DNA of 64,000 nucleotides from Jacaranda mimosifolia (GCA_018894105.1 CM032118.1:29988690-30052689); one strand, 5' to 3'; positions 36,140-49,958 are shown, counted from the stretch's first letter. A program made the numbers and translations. The notes: generated by a model from the sequence alone, not told the origin.

Positions 36140-37440
36140 TAACCAACCAAGACTAACTGCTAGTGCTAATCCTCAACCCACTCAGCATGAGCAGAGGCCC
36201 CTTGGAGAAGAGAGAGGTCGACTGGAGGCCAGGCGACTACCCGCTCGATGAGAGGACAGTCTCAGGCGATTCTTAAGAGAAGAAGCCCGACATAACCCTT
36301 GAGAAGAAGTTGCAGATTTTTTAGATCATGGCGTTCGACCCCTTTGAGCCCCGATCGAGCCCCGTAGCACGATATGGTCGAGCGCTTGAGGCCTCAGATA
36401 AACAAAAACCCAACTCGGGCTGATCGGGAGAAATGGGAAAAAGTTTCCCATCAAGTGTGGTAGTTGAACCGGTGACTCAAAGAAACTTTAAAGCAGAACT
36501 TTGAGAAGAACCCACATTATGATGGCACTTCCTATTTTTGTCGAGAAAGGGAGTCACCATACATACAGGAGATAGTCGATGAGTGAATCACTATCGACGC
36601 CAAAGCTGCAATTGGGTTGTTTAGATATGATGGCTCGATAGACTCGAATGAGCACCTATTACAATTTGAGCACACGATGCAGCTGCATGGGTACAACGAG
36701 TACATCCACGCCAAGATACTAGTTACCACATTCCAAGGAATTCCGCTCGATTGGTTTGTGAAGTTGGAACCAATGTCGATCTACTCCTACGACCAGTTGT
36801 GCGACAAGTTCCTTCACCAGTTCGCTAGTCGGAGGAAGGCGAAGCTCTCCCATACCCATTTTCACACTGTCAAATAAAATGAGGGAGAGTCGCTCCATGA
36901 TTTTTTCACCAGGTTCAACACTAAAGTTCTGAAGATCGACAGCCCCCGAATTGAATTTCTGATTGATAGGCTTTTCATGGGCTTTCGACACAAAGAGAGC
37001 GCTAATGCTTTGGTCAGGGAATGACCAAGAACCATGGAAGAATTGCTCGACCTCGCAGAGAGGTACATGACTAAAGAAGATATGTATAAGCTCAAGTATG
37101 GCAGTCCTGATGCCGACAAGAAAAAGGCCAAAGAGAAAGATGATCATCAACACAAAGATGGTCATCGATCTCCGATCAAACATTTCCAAAACTGCACTCC
37201 ACTCAATGCTGCAAGAAAAAAGGTATTATTTTCCATCCAGCACGACAACCTCCTCAAGAAACCCAAGAAGTTGATCGAGACAGAAGCTATTAAAGGTCCA
37301 AGAAATACTGCCACTTCCATAGGTAAAATGGCCATGACATGGAGGATTGTTTCAACTTCCATGATAATATCGAAAGACTCATTCGATAAGGCCATTTAAA
37401 AAATTTTGTCATTGAGAGAGCCCGACAAAAAGCGGGTGTA
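36140..37440 (+). pseudogene. Element B gag, disrupted
   Basis: The capsid core is at 36617-36877 (LLQFEHTMQLHGYNEYIHAK, then WFVKLEP and LCDKFLHQF), matching retrotransposon gag. It continues at 36880-37020 (GESLHDFFTRFNTKVL) after a stop, and at 37034-37399 (AERYMTKEDMYKLKYGSPDA, basic tail). In-frame stops at about 36877 and 37022 break it. The region 35936-36560 before it is the leader and decayed N-terminus. Confidence 0.85.
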
Positions 37441-37619
37441 ATCGACTAGACTCCCTGTTAGAGAAAGGTCGGTTAGCCCAAGGAAAGAAGATAAGAGAAA
37501 AAAAACTTGTGCACGAGCCCTGCCCACCCATCAGAGAAGTAATTGATACTATCACAGGAGGCCTAACTGGGGAGGGACTCGAAGTCAGCTAGAAGGCAAA
37601 ACTAACGGAGACTAGAATC

Positions 37620-40600
37620 AACTAAATCTTCCTCGATTAAAACAGTCTTCTAGCTCTCTACCAGCACAGAACCAATCTCTTTCTCGAAGGCGGACCTCTC
37701 CCATATCGAGAATTAAGATGCTAACAAAAAGTTGAATTGCCCATTGGTAGTATTTGTGGAAATAGCAAACTTCAAGGTTAAGAAGACATTTGTTGACAAT
37801 GGGAGTTTTGCGAACAACATTTCCTATCGATTTTGAACAGAATGAACATGGGCAAGTTGAAATTCAAGTTTGTCCATACCCTGCTAGTTGGATTCGGGGG
37901 GTTTGAGATCATCCTCGAGGGATCTATAAATCTGTCCACATCATTTGAGAAGGCCCTCAGCAGAGAACTCTTATGGTTAACTACTTGATCATATTGACGC
38001 AGCATTTTCTTACAATGCTATCATTGGTCGACCAGCATTGAAGGACTTTCGAGCCATTATCTTGACATATTATATGAAGGTCAAGTTTTCAATCGTCGTT
38101 GGGATAGGCGAGCTTCTATGCAACATGAGAGAAACCTAGTGATGCTATACAATCTTAGTTGAGGCAAATGAACAGAAATCTCGACCAAAACTCAAACCCT
38201 CGGGGGATGCCCCAATAACAAAACCCGATGAGGGATAGACAAGCAAAAAGCGAAAGCTGGAGGAGACCAGGGTTGAGCCTGTCGGGGATTTCAAAACCAT
38301 CGAGCTAGAACTAGGGAACCCGATAAGACAGCTTGTTGTTGACGTTTTTACATATAAGGCCTCCAACCTCAAGGGAATCGACCCCAGTGTCATAGTCCAT
38401 CGGCTGAACATGGACCTCTCATTCAGACCAGTGAAGTAGAAGATGAGAACCTTCAATGCGGAACAGTAACAGATCATTGAAGAGAAGGTCAACAAACTTT
38501 TAGAGACAGGATACATTGTAGAAATTCAATATCTAAGTTAGCTTTGTAATGTAGTCTTTGTCCCTAAGAATGAGGAAAAGTGGCAAATGTGCAACGATTT
38601 CACTGATTTGAATAAAGCTTGCCCTAAAGATCCTTATCCCTTACCTCGTATAGATTTATTAGTAGATTTTACGACAGGTTGTGATTTGTTGAGTATGGTG
38701 GATGATTTCAAGGTTATTACCAAATTTTCACGGCACTCGAAGATAGAGATAAGACCTTATTCGTCATCCCCAATAGGGTATATTAATTTCTCATCATGCT
38801 TTTTGGGCTCAAAAACACAGGCGCAACGTATCAAAGACTCGTAAACTTTATGTTCAAAAATAAGATCGGGAGTACCATGGAGTCTATGTCAAAATAGAAA
38901 AAGAAAAAAATCACTTCACTGACCTAAACCATACCTTCTCAATATTACGGGCATTTAGCATGAAGTTTAACCCTAACAAGTGCACGTTTGGGGTGAGGGG
39001 AGACAAATTTTTAAGCTACATGGTCAGCCAAAGAGGCATTAAAGCAAACCCACAGAAAATCCAGGCGATCATTGACATCGCACCTCCTCGAACAGTTAGG
39101 GAAGTACAACATCTACTCGGGAGAATCATAGCGCTAGGTCGAATCATTGCCCGGCTAGCCAACAAAAGCTTACCATTTTTCAAAATTTTAAGGAATGCAA
39201 GAAAATCAAGTTTCCAATGGACAGAACAATTTGACCAGGCCTTAGTTGAATTAAAGCAATACCTTTCAGCACTAACGATGTTGGCTAAACCCAAGGTAGG
39301 AGAAGTTTTGTATATCTATTTAGTAGTCTCGTCAGCAGCAATCAGTTTAGTTTTGTTCTCCACCATGAAGGTAACCCACTGACCTATTTACTACAACAAC
39401 AAATCATTGCAAGGCCCAGAAAAATTTGCTCTTGCCTTGGTTATTATCGCTAGGAAGTTGAGACCCTACTTCCAGTCCCACTCCATTGTGGTCCTAACAA
39501 ACCAACTGCTAAAATAAGTCTTGTCAAAACCAGATACATCATAAAGGTTAACAAAGTGGGCAATTGAATTAGGGGAGTTTGACATTACTTTTCAGCCTAG
39601 AACTGCCATAAAAGCCCAAGTTGTAGTAGATTTTATGTCTAAAAAGCTCGAGCTCCCCAACCAACTCGACCAGGATTCCATATTGTGGACATTATATGTG
39701 GATGGTTCAGCAACTTCCTTAGGAGGATGAATTGGCATTTCCTAACGCTCCCCACAAGCCGAAGAATACGACTTAGCAATCAAACTTGACTACCCTATAA
39801 CAAACGACGAAGCAGAATATGAGGCCCTCTTTGTTGGCATGAGGATGGTGGTAGATTGGGAGGTCGCATAGTTGGCGGCAATTACTGATTCCTAGCTAGT
39901 CGCAGAACACGTCGAAGGGAACTTTAAAGCTAAAGAGACCACAATGAGTAGGTATTTGGCCGACGTGAAGAGAATACATTAGGAGTTCAAGAAATTCACC
40001 CTCAGCTAAGCCCTTGATCAGAGAATGAGCGAGCCGACGCATTTGCGAGCTCAATAAAGGAAACTAAAGATAGAACAATCACCTTTCTAGTCGCCAACAA
40101 ACCCACCATAGGCTTTCTTGACCAAAACCTGGTGGGGCAGATCAAGAACTAGCCCCCTCCTGGCAGGATGAACTAAAAGCTTATTTAAAGGGTGGGTAGA
40201 TTCCTAAGGACAAAAGTCAAGCACGTAGGCTCAAAGCCCAAACAGCTAAGTTCACTCATGACGAGCATGGCCAGCTTTACAGGAGGTTGATATTTTGAAC
40301 ACTGCTGAGGTGTTTGACTCCAGAACAAGCTCGTGAAGTTCTACATGAAGTCCATTTGGGTATCTAAGATAATTATTCAGAAGGACGATCCTTGGCCTAC
40401 AAAGTCATTAGATATGGATACTTTTGGCCAACTTTGTTGAAGGATGTAGTCAACTTTGCTAAGAAATGTCCATCTTGCCAGGTCCACTCGAATATACCTC
40501 ACTGACCCACGGCAACATTGGTGCCCATTCAAATCACATAGTCATTCGACCAGTGGGGGATAAACATAGTCGACTCTTTTTCAAAGACCACAGGTCAACA

Positions 40601-41300
40601 AAAGTTCATGATCGTTATAGTCGAATACTTTACCAACTGGGTAGAAGTCGAAGCAGTCCCAAGATAACCAATGCAACCATCAAGAATTTTGTATGGAAGA
40701 ACATTATTTGCCATTTTGGTTGCTTAAAGTGTTGATATTTGATAACAAAACACAGTTCCAAAGCAGGAACATGAGGAGCTGGTGTGAAAGCCTAGGGATT
40801 CGACATCAACTCACCTCAATGGGAAACCCTCAAGCTAACGGCCAAACAGAAATCACGAATAGAACTATCCTAGACGATCTCAAAGCTCGATTGGAATGGA
40901 CAAGAGCAAGCTGAGCAGATGACCTCCCTGGGGTGCTTTAGGCCTACATAACCACTCCTCAAATAACAATAGGTCATAATCCTTACAGTTTGGTTTATAG
41001 GTCAGAAGCAGTCATCCCAACGAAACTAATACAACATACTACTCGAGTAATCCACTACAACCCAATAAAAAATAACTCCGAAAGAGAATTCAACCTTGAG
41101 ATAATTGATGAGTTGTGTTAGCAAGCCTACACAACAATGCAACGATACAGATCAAAGATGGCACATCGTTACAACAAGGGAGTCTGACCACGAAGCTTTA
41201 AAGTAAGGGACCTCATCCTCAAGATTGTCAAAGTGTCAAAGAATGTGGGGAAACTAGATCCGAAATGGGAAGGCCCTTACTCGGTAGTCAACAAACAAAT
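37620..41300 (+). pseudogene. Element B pol, disrupted
   Basis: The protease region (about 37740-38140) carries TFVDNGSFAN. Reverse transcriptase starts at 38587 (MCNDFTDLNKACPKDPYPLP) and is frameshifted near 38760. At 38881-38900 the catalytic YVDD region reads VYV directly joined to KIEK. The RT thumb and RNase H connection is open at 38960-39382 (FNPNKCTFGV, REVQHLLGRI). RNase H and a second RNase H (LYVDGSATS, about 39690) follow. The integrase includes VNFAKKCPSCQ at about 40450 and a DDE part at 40693-40914 (FDNKTQFQS and NGQTEITNR). Stops and frameshifts occur throughout. Confidence 0.87.
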
Positions 41301-41600
41301 TAATTATTTACAGTCGACCTAATGCCAGTTCCAAATCGCAAAACCAAAGGCTTTCAGCCTAAGTCAACAAACGAATTAATCGTTTGTAGTCGACCCCGAA
41401 GTTAATCTAATGCCGATTCCAAACCGCAAAATCAAAGGCTTGCTAGCCCAAGAACGTAAACAAGTTGATGATTTAAAGTCGACCCCGCAGTCGACAACAA
41501 CGTCGATTTCAAACTACAAAAATAAGGCTTTTTAGGCCAAGTACATAAATGAGTTGATCATTAACGTCGACCTGGAAGTTGACTCCATACTGTTTTGATA
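41301..41600. repeat. Element B minisatellite with GTCGAC motif
   Basis: About four imperfect units of 75-90 bases are marked by GTCGACC at about 41314, 41389, 41478 and 41568, with TTCCAAAYCGCAAAA and CAAAGGCTT between them. On the opposite strand this is the same kind of unit as the element A array (AAGCCTT, GTCGAC). Confidence 0.75.
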
Positions 41601-42095
41601 ACAAATTATGGCTCTAAGCCAAACCAATGAACACGCTCAACTGAAAACTCGATGTAGTACTTGAAGACAATGTTGAGAGATAACAAATTAACAAAATTGA
41701 TCACCAAGACTATTCATTTAATTTTTATGAAGAAAATAGTCTAAATCGACCTAGAGGACGATGACGGACAATAGAGCAGTGCCTACCTTAAAATAGGTTA
41801 GCTTGATGTGAATTACTTTTATGCCAATCGATTTCCAAATCGACCGCGAACTTGTAGAATTTTTATTAAAGGGATTACATTATATGATTTCTTATTGGAG
41901 ATGGAGTCCCTTATGTTGTTGGTTATTAACAATTGGCATTCAACAAAAACAAAGGCATTAAAAGGAAAACAAACGCAAATACACATTGATGATCGAAAAG
42001 TACCATTCATTGAACTCCAATACTTTCGATTACAGAATACAAGCGCATCAAAGGGAGACCAAAATAATCAAAATAAAAGCTACAGCATAAAGTCA
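41601..42095. other. Element B spacer between minisatellite and antisense ORF
   Basis: Non-coding. The plus-strand open frame at 41808-42458 is antisense to the element's extra ORF and shows no similarity of its own. Confidence 0.5.
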
Positions 42096-44535
42096 TTAGC
42101 TCGACCCCGCCCCTTTGACTCATGTAGATTTTGCACCCTCATCGATCGCCTGATCGAGCTCATCATTACAAGGGATGGGAACAATCACAGGACCTTCAAC
42201 TTTCTGCTTGGGCACCATGTCGAGGACTGGCTGCACTGCACGGGCTGGTCAGGAGAGCCCCACCTCATCAACGAGAAATGTGTTGACCTTGCCATCTTGA
42301 TTATTGAACGCAAAGTCATTGGCGAAAGAGAATTCGCTGGCCATGTTAGCAAGCCTCCTTTGAAGATCAGTATTATGCCCGACTGCAGAAGCAACAGTAG
42401 GCCACTCCTCGAGGGCATTCTCATCGAGATCAGGATACATATCGAGCTGTTCAATTAGAATTGGGCTAATGTGTTCCTTATCCTTAAGGCAGATCTGATA
42501 TCCTAAATATTCCAGTTGATTGAGTGCCTTATCGAAAGCATATTTTACATCATCGATGGAGAAGACGATGCTGGAGTCTTGAAATGTCAAACACAACATG
42601 AACTGCTGAACAGCTTCTCGTCAAATGAGCGGTAATATCTTAAAGAATTCACCCTGAGCATAATTTATCGTGATGTTATGCCATTGTGTCCGACCAGAAT
42701 CATAGCTGGCCTGTGCATCCATTCTATCCTTCAGCAGTAGCTTGTCCATTTTGCTTTCTCTGACACGGCAGCCATAAGCTGAGTATCCTTAAGCCCGAGT
42801 TGCTCGTCTCTTTCCTTAAGCAGCACATCCAGCTGCTCGATCCTCGTCTACGCATATTTGAGCTAAGCCTTCAACGTCTCAGCATCAGCTTGCTCTTCTT
42901 GGAGCTGGTCGCAGTCACCAAAGGCTAGCTCCAACCTCTGGTAGAAATGATAGCCCAGCTGGCTGACCTACGATGGAAATAATTTTAGTCGAGATATATG
43001 CAAAATAAAAAATAAACAAACAAACGAACCACTTACCATGTTCGAGTGGTATGCCGAGGCCCTTAGCACCCTATCTTAGCTCAGGTCCATTATTTTCTTC
43101 TGGTCAGATGGAAACAATCCAGTCATCATCACCTTTAGGGATGCAGCCCCAATCGACCCTACAATCAACATCGACAAGGAGTTGTGAACAGCTATGTCAG
43201 TACCAAATCGGGGTAATGGCAGCATGGGCAGCTGAAATAGCTGGTCCTCTTCATGTTACCCAAAGAGGTCATAACTAGTCGGTGAGCTGGGTGCCCCAGC
43301 TTTGCCTTTACCCTTGTTGGCGATGGACTTCTTCTAAGTAGGCCTTGCTCGCTCAATCGCCGGCCTTTTTTGTCGAGCGGAGGGGTTGTTTGTTGTCCCC
43401 AAAGATGGTCGAGCTGGAGGAGTTACTGCTCAGACTAGGGGAGCTACTATTGTTGGCAGGGTGGCCTGTGGCTGTGGTGTAGCCTGAGATGCAACCTCTC
43501 TTCTAGTTGCCATGTTTTGACGATGTTCTTGATTCCTTTGCATACATACTAGAGCTTGTGCTCATGTCTGGTTCTAATTTCTTCTTGATCTGCACAACAA
43601 TTGACACTAGATATGTCAACATCGACCAAAAAGTTGAAAAGATGTAATAATTTAAAAATAAGCAAAGGCCATCTACCTAGTCGAGCGTTATTAGGAAGGT
43701 CTAACTGGACAGGTGATAAGCCTGCCAGCACCATGTTTATATCCTCAACATACCCCAATGCCTTTATTTACCCAAACTCAACTAGATCCCAAATAAAAGT
43801 GTTGGGCCAAGTCGTTCCCAAGCATGTCATATGACCCCTCATCCAACCCGGCGTATGTTAAACCCAACCCCCGGAGATCAAACAAATAAATAATGATTTT
43901 TCCAATTTTGGCCAAATGAGAAAGAATGGGTCACTAGAAATTTTCAACGAGGGCAAGCCGTAAGGTAGTAAAAGCCCGACTCTTTGGTACCCCCCGACTT
44001 TCTGGGCATGGGGAGATGAAATAAGTTGCTAAAGTTGGTGAAGGTTGGGGGCTTGTTATGAACATGCACAAGGACAACAAAGCTATATAAGGTCGAGAAG
44101 CAGTTTGGTAATAGTTAGGTGATACAAACTTGGAGACCTGTCAGAAGGTCAACTATGGATTAGGCAAGGGGAAACCTAAGCCCTTATCTGAAGGCATCTT
44201 GGAAGACAGCGAATCTTATCGTTGGGCCCCGGGATAATTAAATTGAATTACTACCGCTTAATGAGGTCGAGACCCTCCTCAATTACCTTTGACATAATCT
44301 CGCTATAATGGTCGGGGATGAACAGCCAACCATGAGATATGAGCGGTTGACTCAGCCCAATCTCACCCCCAGCGGAAACCCGATCATCGCTAGAGCTATT
44401 GGAGGTCGAGCTATTACTAGAGGAACTACTAGACTCACTAGTCAAGTCGCCCTCCCCCCTGGTCAGAGTTCAATCTAACCTAGTTGCCTCACTATCGCTC
44501 TCATGACTATTAGTATCACCGAATACACTCAACAT
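42096..44535 (-). pseudogene. Antisense extra ORF of element B
   Basis: It lies on the minus strand, with exons 44535-43677, 43589-43037 and 42967-42096. It starts MLSVFGDTNSHESDSEA, then after a stop continues with a Ser-rich tract (SESSSSSSNSSTSNSSSDD, 44251-44445) and GWLFIPDHYSEIMSK, as in copies A and C. The exon 1 end reads NNARLG (about 43680), and exon 2 begins DQEEIRTRHEH. The third exon encodes SQLGYHFY and ends with VPIPCNDELDQAIDEG. Introns at 43590-43676 and 42968-43036 have GT-AG ends and interrupt the same places as in A and C. At least two in-frame stops (near 44470 and 42120) mark it as decayed. Confidence 0.8.
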
Positions 44536-44689
44536 GATTGTTAAAACAGTATGATTGAGATAAAGGCTTCGAAGGACTTAAGTAGTTGGGAAGTCTATAA
44601 CATAATGCAATTGATAGGGAATGCAGTAAAATGGCTAATTCAACCTCATGGAATGCTATAAAAGTGAAAATGAGGATTTTTATTGCGCC

Positions 44690-44697
44690 TATTTATA
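44690..44697 (-). promoter_or_regulatory. TATA box of the element B antisense ORF
   Basis: TATAAATA on the minus strand, followed by GGCGCAATAAAAAT, lies about 155 bases before the ORF start at 44535. It matches the octamers upstream of the ORFs in A and C. Confidence 0.65.
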
Positions 44698-44908
44698 GGC
44701 ATCAATGCATGGTGACCTAAACGACTACAATTATTATGCGGCCGTCATCTGACACTTCACGTGACCCAATGTAACAGATGCATTAAATGCACCAAACCCT
44801 GGTCGATAGGGCAAATCCCTTATTGACACTTTGAAGCCCTTGCCGATCACACATAGTTGGCACTAACTACTACTTATTTCTTGTCGTTGATAATCTCGAT
44901 CAAGATTT

Positions 44909-44926
44909 GAAAGTGTGGGGCACTCA
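44909..44926 (+). promoter_or_regulatory. Element B polypurine tract
   Basis: GAAAGTGTGGGGCACTCA abuts the 3' LTR start TGATAT. Compare GAAAGTGGAGGGGACTCA in element A. Confidence 0.8.
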
Positions 44927-45689
44927 TGATATAGGATGATCCAGCAGGCCAAGGTCGATAACACTCGACCAAGCTAGAGATGGCTCAATTACCTGATAGG
45001 CCCAACCAATTTTGAGCCAGCCACATCGTCGACCGAATTTCGACCCCACTGGATAGTATTTGCCTTGTCAACCAAGTTATGATCGATCACCATCAAGGGT
45101 GCCTCATTTGGCCTTCAGCCAAAGAGGCTCGAATACAATAAAGTTGTACCTTATCACCAGAGTTCGCAGTGATGTCTCGCAGGAGTATTTAGATCAACCA
45201 GAGAGGTCGAATTTGGGTGCCTCTCAGCCATATTGAATACTCTGCCAGGTAGCGTGCCTCCACATTAATGGCGTATGCTTCCACAGTATTACCTTTTTCA
45301 GCCGTGCTAGGCTAGTGCGAGCCTCTAGTGTACCTCCTTGTCCTGGGTAGCAGGAAGTAGTGCCACTTGAAATAGTACACAAGCTAGAAAAGACTTAAAA
45401 GCTCTCGAGGGCAAAAGCCCTCACTGTGCATCAAGGGCATCATAGACATATCAACCACATTGAGAAGGCTATAAATATCCCTTTTTTAGCCTTCCACAAG
45501 GTATGTCATTCTTACTATCAAAAGCCCTCACTCCACTGTTCTACACTCTCATCGATTATACTGATTTAGGCATGGAAGTGCTTTAGCCAAGGTGCCCTCA
45601 GCTAGCCTTACGTTTGCTATTGATTGTGAGATTCAACCCCGTCATATCACAAAGCATCCTAATCGACCAAACAGTTTACACCCTCATCA
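44927..45689 (+). repeat. Element B 3' LTR
   Basis: The 763-bp direct copy of 35100-35884 starts TGATATAGGATGATCC and ends CACCCTCATCA, followed by the ATGAA target duplication. Confidence 0.9.
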
Positions 45690-45694
45690 ATGAA

Positions 45695-46630
45695 GTATAC
45701 GTAACATTTTTTCATCTACATAAATTGAGAGAGCTGCAACTAAAATAATAGTAAAATAAAATTTTAATATCAAAGATAAATTCTTATATGAACATACAAA
45801 AATATTTGAAAATAGTATTGAAAATAAACATATAAACTATAATTAATTGAAATGAAAAAAATATTGCATGTTGATACTTTTAAGTAATATAAATATTACA
45901 ATCCAAAGTTGGTCATAAGAACTTTAATTTTAAATAAAAATTGAGGAAATAACAAAGTAATAATATTGATAAAATATTAAAATATATCATAAAATTATCT
46001 AATTAATTTAGAATACAAATAAAACAAAAAATATATATAAAGATATGTTTCAAAAAAATATTAAAAATTTTCTACGAAGTGAACTTTAAATTAATTAAAA
46101 AGAAAAAAGAAACATCATTACATTATGCTAATTAAGAAAAGAAGTCCTACAATTAAAAATATAGAATTTTACTACAAATAATATAGGAATAAAATATACA
46201 AAGAATAATTGTAGGATAAAAAAATTTATATATAAAACAAATAAAATATTTATCTATTAATCTTATGATAAATTAAATTTATAAGATAGAATTTGTGATA
46301 ACAGTACTTAATATGATGCTTATAAACTATTTTTTAAATTATAAACTTATTTAGTGAGATAAAAATATGATTATAGATAATTTTTTAATTATCTTATGAG
46401 ATAGAAATCTATATTGTAATTTTGGATAAACACAACATGATATTTTAGTTACAATAGATAATTTGATCATCTTAAAATGAAACATAATAGTAAATAAACA
46501 ACCAATAAAAAAAATTCAACTGAAATAAAATACTTAAAATTCTAAAAATTTGACATTTGGCCAAAATTGCATAATTAGGATCAAAATTCACAATTATAGG
46601 TCCGACACTGTTGTACTATCTATAATAGTA
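45695..46630 (-). other. Helitron II 5' portion, AT-rich, no gene
   Basis: Very AT-rich with no coding capacity. The end near 46540-46630 (TTTGGCCAAAATTGCATAATTA, then ACACTGTTGTACTATCTATAATAGTA) matches 57060-57123, the proposed 5' end of Helitron I, which supports a shared family terminus. Confidence 0.55.
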
Positions 46631-48430
46631 CTAGCATCATCCCCATGCTATGCACAAATCTTTAAAATTACTATATATTAATTTAATTATTGAATTATAA
46701 ATATAATTAAAAATAACAATATAGAAATAAAAATATCGCAAAAATGTTCAAGTAATTAGTAAAATTAAATATTACTTTTCAAAATGGTCAAATAAAATTA
46801 ACTTTAAAAAATTTAGTATTTAAAGCTTGGAATATATACAGACATCTCATATGTATGATGTCATGAAAAATAAATTTCAAAATTATTCAACGATAAATTA
46901 AAAAAAAAAACTCAAAACTTTCAAAACATAAAAGTCTATAAATATGATTATATACTTTATTAAAAAGAAGAAAATATTATGCAATAAAAAACTAATTGCT
47001 TTAAAAATAAAAATGAATGAGAATGATATAGGACACAAGATTGATGGTTTAGAAGTTATTTGGAAAACACTAAAAATTATAATACTTTAAGATTACTTTA
47101 AACTTAAAAGATGAAGAGTATAGATTAAGTTGAAATTTAAAATATAAAGAATTAAACAATAAATTGCTTGGCAAGAATTCAAAAAAATCTTATTTAATTT
47201 TAGTTTTTGATTAAAAATTAATTAAGCCAAGATAAAACTATGATACTGAAGATAAAAAAAAAAAAAAAGTTAAAAATCAAACTAATTATATAAAATAATT
47301 GTAAAGTTGAAATCAATATTAGTATATAAATTAATAGAAACCATTTAATTTGATTAATAAATTAATTATTGAATAATTAAGTGAAGAAAAGAGTTCGACA
47401 TTAAGTAATACAAAGTTAAAATTATAGTAAACTGAAATTAATTATAAACTCAAAAATGATCTTAAAATAGGAATTAATAACAGGATATGGGGATGAAATT
47501 AGAATGTAAAACCAAATATAGAAACAATAAATTATTATTTTCATTCTCAATTTTTTTGTATAAATATAATTGGATCTTCATATTATATTTAAAAAATAGC
47601 AAAAAAAAGTGAATAACAAAAAAGTTGTTAATCTTTCAAACAATCAAAATTTAAAAAATAAATAAATAAAATTGGATACATATTTTGATGGATTAAATAA
47701 TGACCAATGTTATAAATTTAAAACATTAATGGGTGTATTTTTTTTATTGAAATAACCACCTTTAATTTTTTTTAAATAGATCAAAAAAAGGTCTAAGAAT
47801 ATATATTGATGAAGTAGTATATAAATTTTTTAAAAAGAATTCGAATTATACATACTTAGGCATACATAATACATATATATATATCAATAAAAAGTAAACA
47901 TTAAATGACATACTTTTAAAGTAATAAATATTCACAAAGTAAAATAAATTTAAAAATATTAAAACCAAAGAATAGATCTCATCCTATAAAATTATAAACT
48001 TAGATGAACAAGAGAGAGAGAGAGAGGAATTTAAAAATAAATTACAAAACTTAACAAAAAATTAATGACTTGATTCAAAGAATGAGTAAAAGGATACTAT
48101 AACAATTTAAATAAAATAAAAATCAAAACAAAAAAAATATCAATAACTAAAGAGAAAATGTAACTAATAAAAATGAAACAAAATTAGAAAATATTAAGAG
48201 CGATTAATATATCTCATCTCATAAAATTATAAAATTAAATAAACAAAAAGAGAAATTAAAAATTAAAAAATTAAATAAATGAATTGATAACTTAAATTAA
48301 GTAATAAACAAAAAAGATAAAAAAGTTTGAAAATTTAATATCAATAAAAGCTAAATGATATACTTTATTTATTATTGAAAAAAAATTATAGCATTAAAAT
48401 TCAAAAAATCCCTTCCATCATTTAACATAC

Positions 48431-49940
48431 TGTAACACCCCTAGGAATTATGTGATTAGTGGGAATTTCTTTATCATTATTTTATTTTTATGAATTTTAA
48501 TTAATTATTATTTTCAAAAGTTCTGGGGCCAATACATATATGGACAAGACTTGATTGGATCACATTTTCATTATTTTGGGCTCTGCATGGAATTACATTT
48601 GGTCAACTGGGTGGAAGTGAGGCACTAAATCTAGGGGTTGAATTGAAGTTTATCAACTCTTTGGGGACTTAATTGAAAGCCAAGCAAAAATTTTGGGGTC
48701 AATATGTGAAGCTGGAAAAACCTCTTTTATATAGCATTTCGGCCCCCAAAATTCTTCATTTTATTCCCCATGCATCGAGCCATTCCTTTCTCCAGTGATC
48801 TCTCTCCGACAACCGAAACCTAGAAAATTTGGTACCAATCTCTTCCTCTCTGAATAAGGAACACAACCATACTTTTTCTTGCAAAAATCACTGGTGTAGC
48901 GGCCAAATTTTGAGTCTGAAGCCATGGTCACGGCGGTGGTGGCGGCATGACTTCACTGACAACAGAAGCTAAGTTCTGGGTGGAGGATTTGGTAGTGCTA
49001 AGCTCAAGGAACAACCCAATAGCTTTTAATTGAGTTTTGGCTTGGCGCAGGCGATGGAATTGGAAGAAAATCGTGCAGCGGTGAGTGGTGTTGTGGAATT
49101 GGACTTTAATTCGATGGCGGTTGGTAAAATTGAGTTGGGGTTTTGATTAGTTGAGCTAAAAGACATCTTTTGGTAGTGGTGTTGGGCATCTCCGACGACG
49201 GCGGTAAGACATGTTCTTCATCTCGACGCGATAATCGTAGGGGTGAAGTTGGTTTGTGGTTTCGATGTCTCGATAATCGAATTTAGGTAATGATTGGGAA
49301 ATTGGGTTTAAGTTTTTGTACTATTAAATTCTTGTGATTCTTGTATTATTGGAAGAATTGTTAAGAAATGTGTATGGAATGATGGAAATAGACATGCATG
49401 GACTTTATATGAGATAGTGGACCTGGATTTGTATTATTATATGTTAAGTTTTGGTTAAAATAAAAACCTTAATTTAAGGATTTTATGGATTTGAAACCTA
49501 AGTGGCAATAATTGGGTTATTTTAGATGATTGGACTATTAATATTGATTCGGCGTAATATTACAAGGTTTAATATGTAATTAAGGACTCAATTGTTTCTC
49601 TTTAATCGAAATTGATATGAACCTTGTAAATATTTCCATAATGACGGCATAATTAGCATGTTCTATAACTATAGTACCGATTGAACCTTAAATTACTGTA
49701 TTAGTCGAGTAATTATTGAGCTAGATTGTTAATAATATGATTATAATTATGAAGGATTATTAGGATCGAATGAGGATTTTGATTGTGAACATATTCTTTT
49801 GACTAAGTTGAAGCATGTTGCTGTTCTTGGTGAATTTTGAAAAAATTTCATAGGCCTATCGTTCTATCTTGTGGGTTTTGATTTAAGACTGAATCGGAGT
49901 TGCATCTCAACTTAAGGATTGTCCCGACATAGGATGCTAA
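48431..49940 (+). repeat. 5' LTR of the non-autonomous element
   Basis: About 1.51 kb, collinear with 55024-56558. It includes a TATA-like TTTTATATAGC at about 48726. Inner end: GACATAGGATGCTAA. Confidence 0.88.
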
Positions 49941-49945
49941 AAAGG

Positions 49946-49958
49946 TGGTATCAAAGCC
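49946..49958 (+). promoter_or_regulatory. Primer-binding site (initiator-Met type)
   Basis: TGGTATCAAAGCC lies five bases after the 5' LTR. It differs by one base from TGGTATCAGAGC, the usual complement of the plant initiator tRNA-Met 3' end. Confidence 0.8.

Larger units (their letters stand above)
35100..45689 (+). mobile_element. Ty3/gypsy Tat-type retrotransposon, element B
   Basis: This is a complete element in structure, with LTRs at 35100-35884 and 44927-45689, a primer-binding site, gag, pol, a GTCGAC minisatellite, an antisense ORF and a polypurine tract, in the same order as element A. A perfect 5-bp target duplication, ATGAA, lies at 35095-35099 and 45690-45694. The surrounding AT-rich DNA is interpreted as Helitron II. 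All coding parts carry stops, and the reverse transcriptase has lost its catalytic pair. Confidence 0.93.

Noticed and set aside
39110..39160. Apparent internal repeat GRIIALGRIIA in element B
   Set aside because: It aligns with the normal GRI-AL-RFI sequence after the RT thumb of gypsy elements, so it is not a duplication.
41808..42458. A 216-residue plus-strand open frame
   Set aside because: It is the opposite strand of the element B extra ORF; the coding similarity to copies A and C is on the minus strand.
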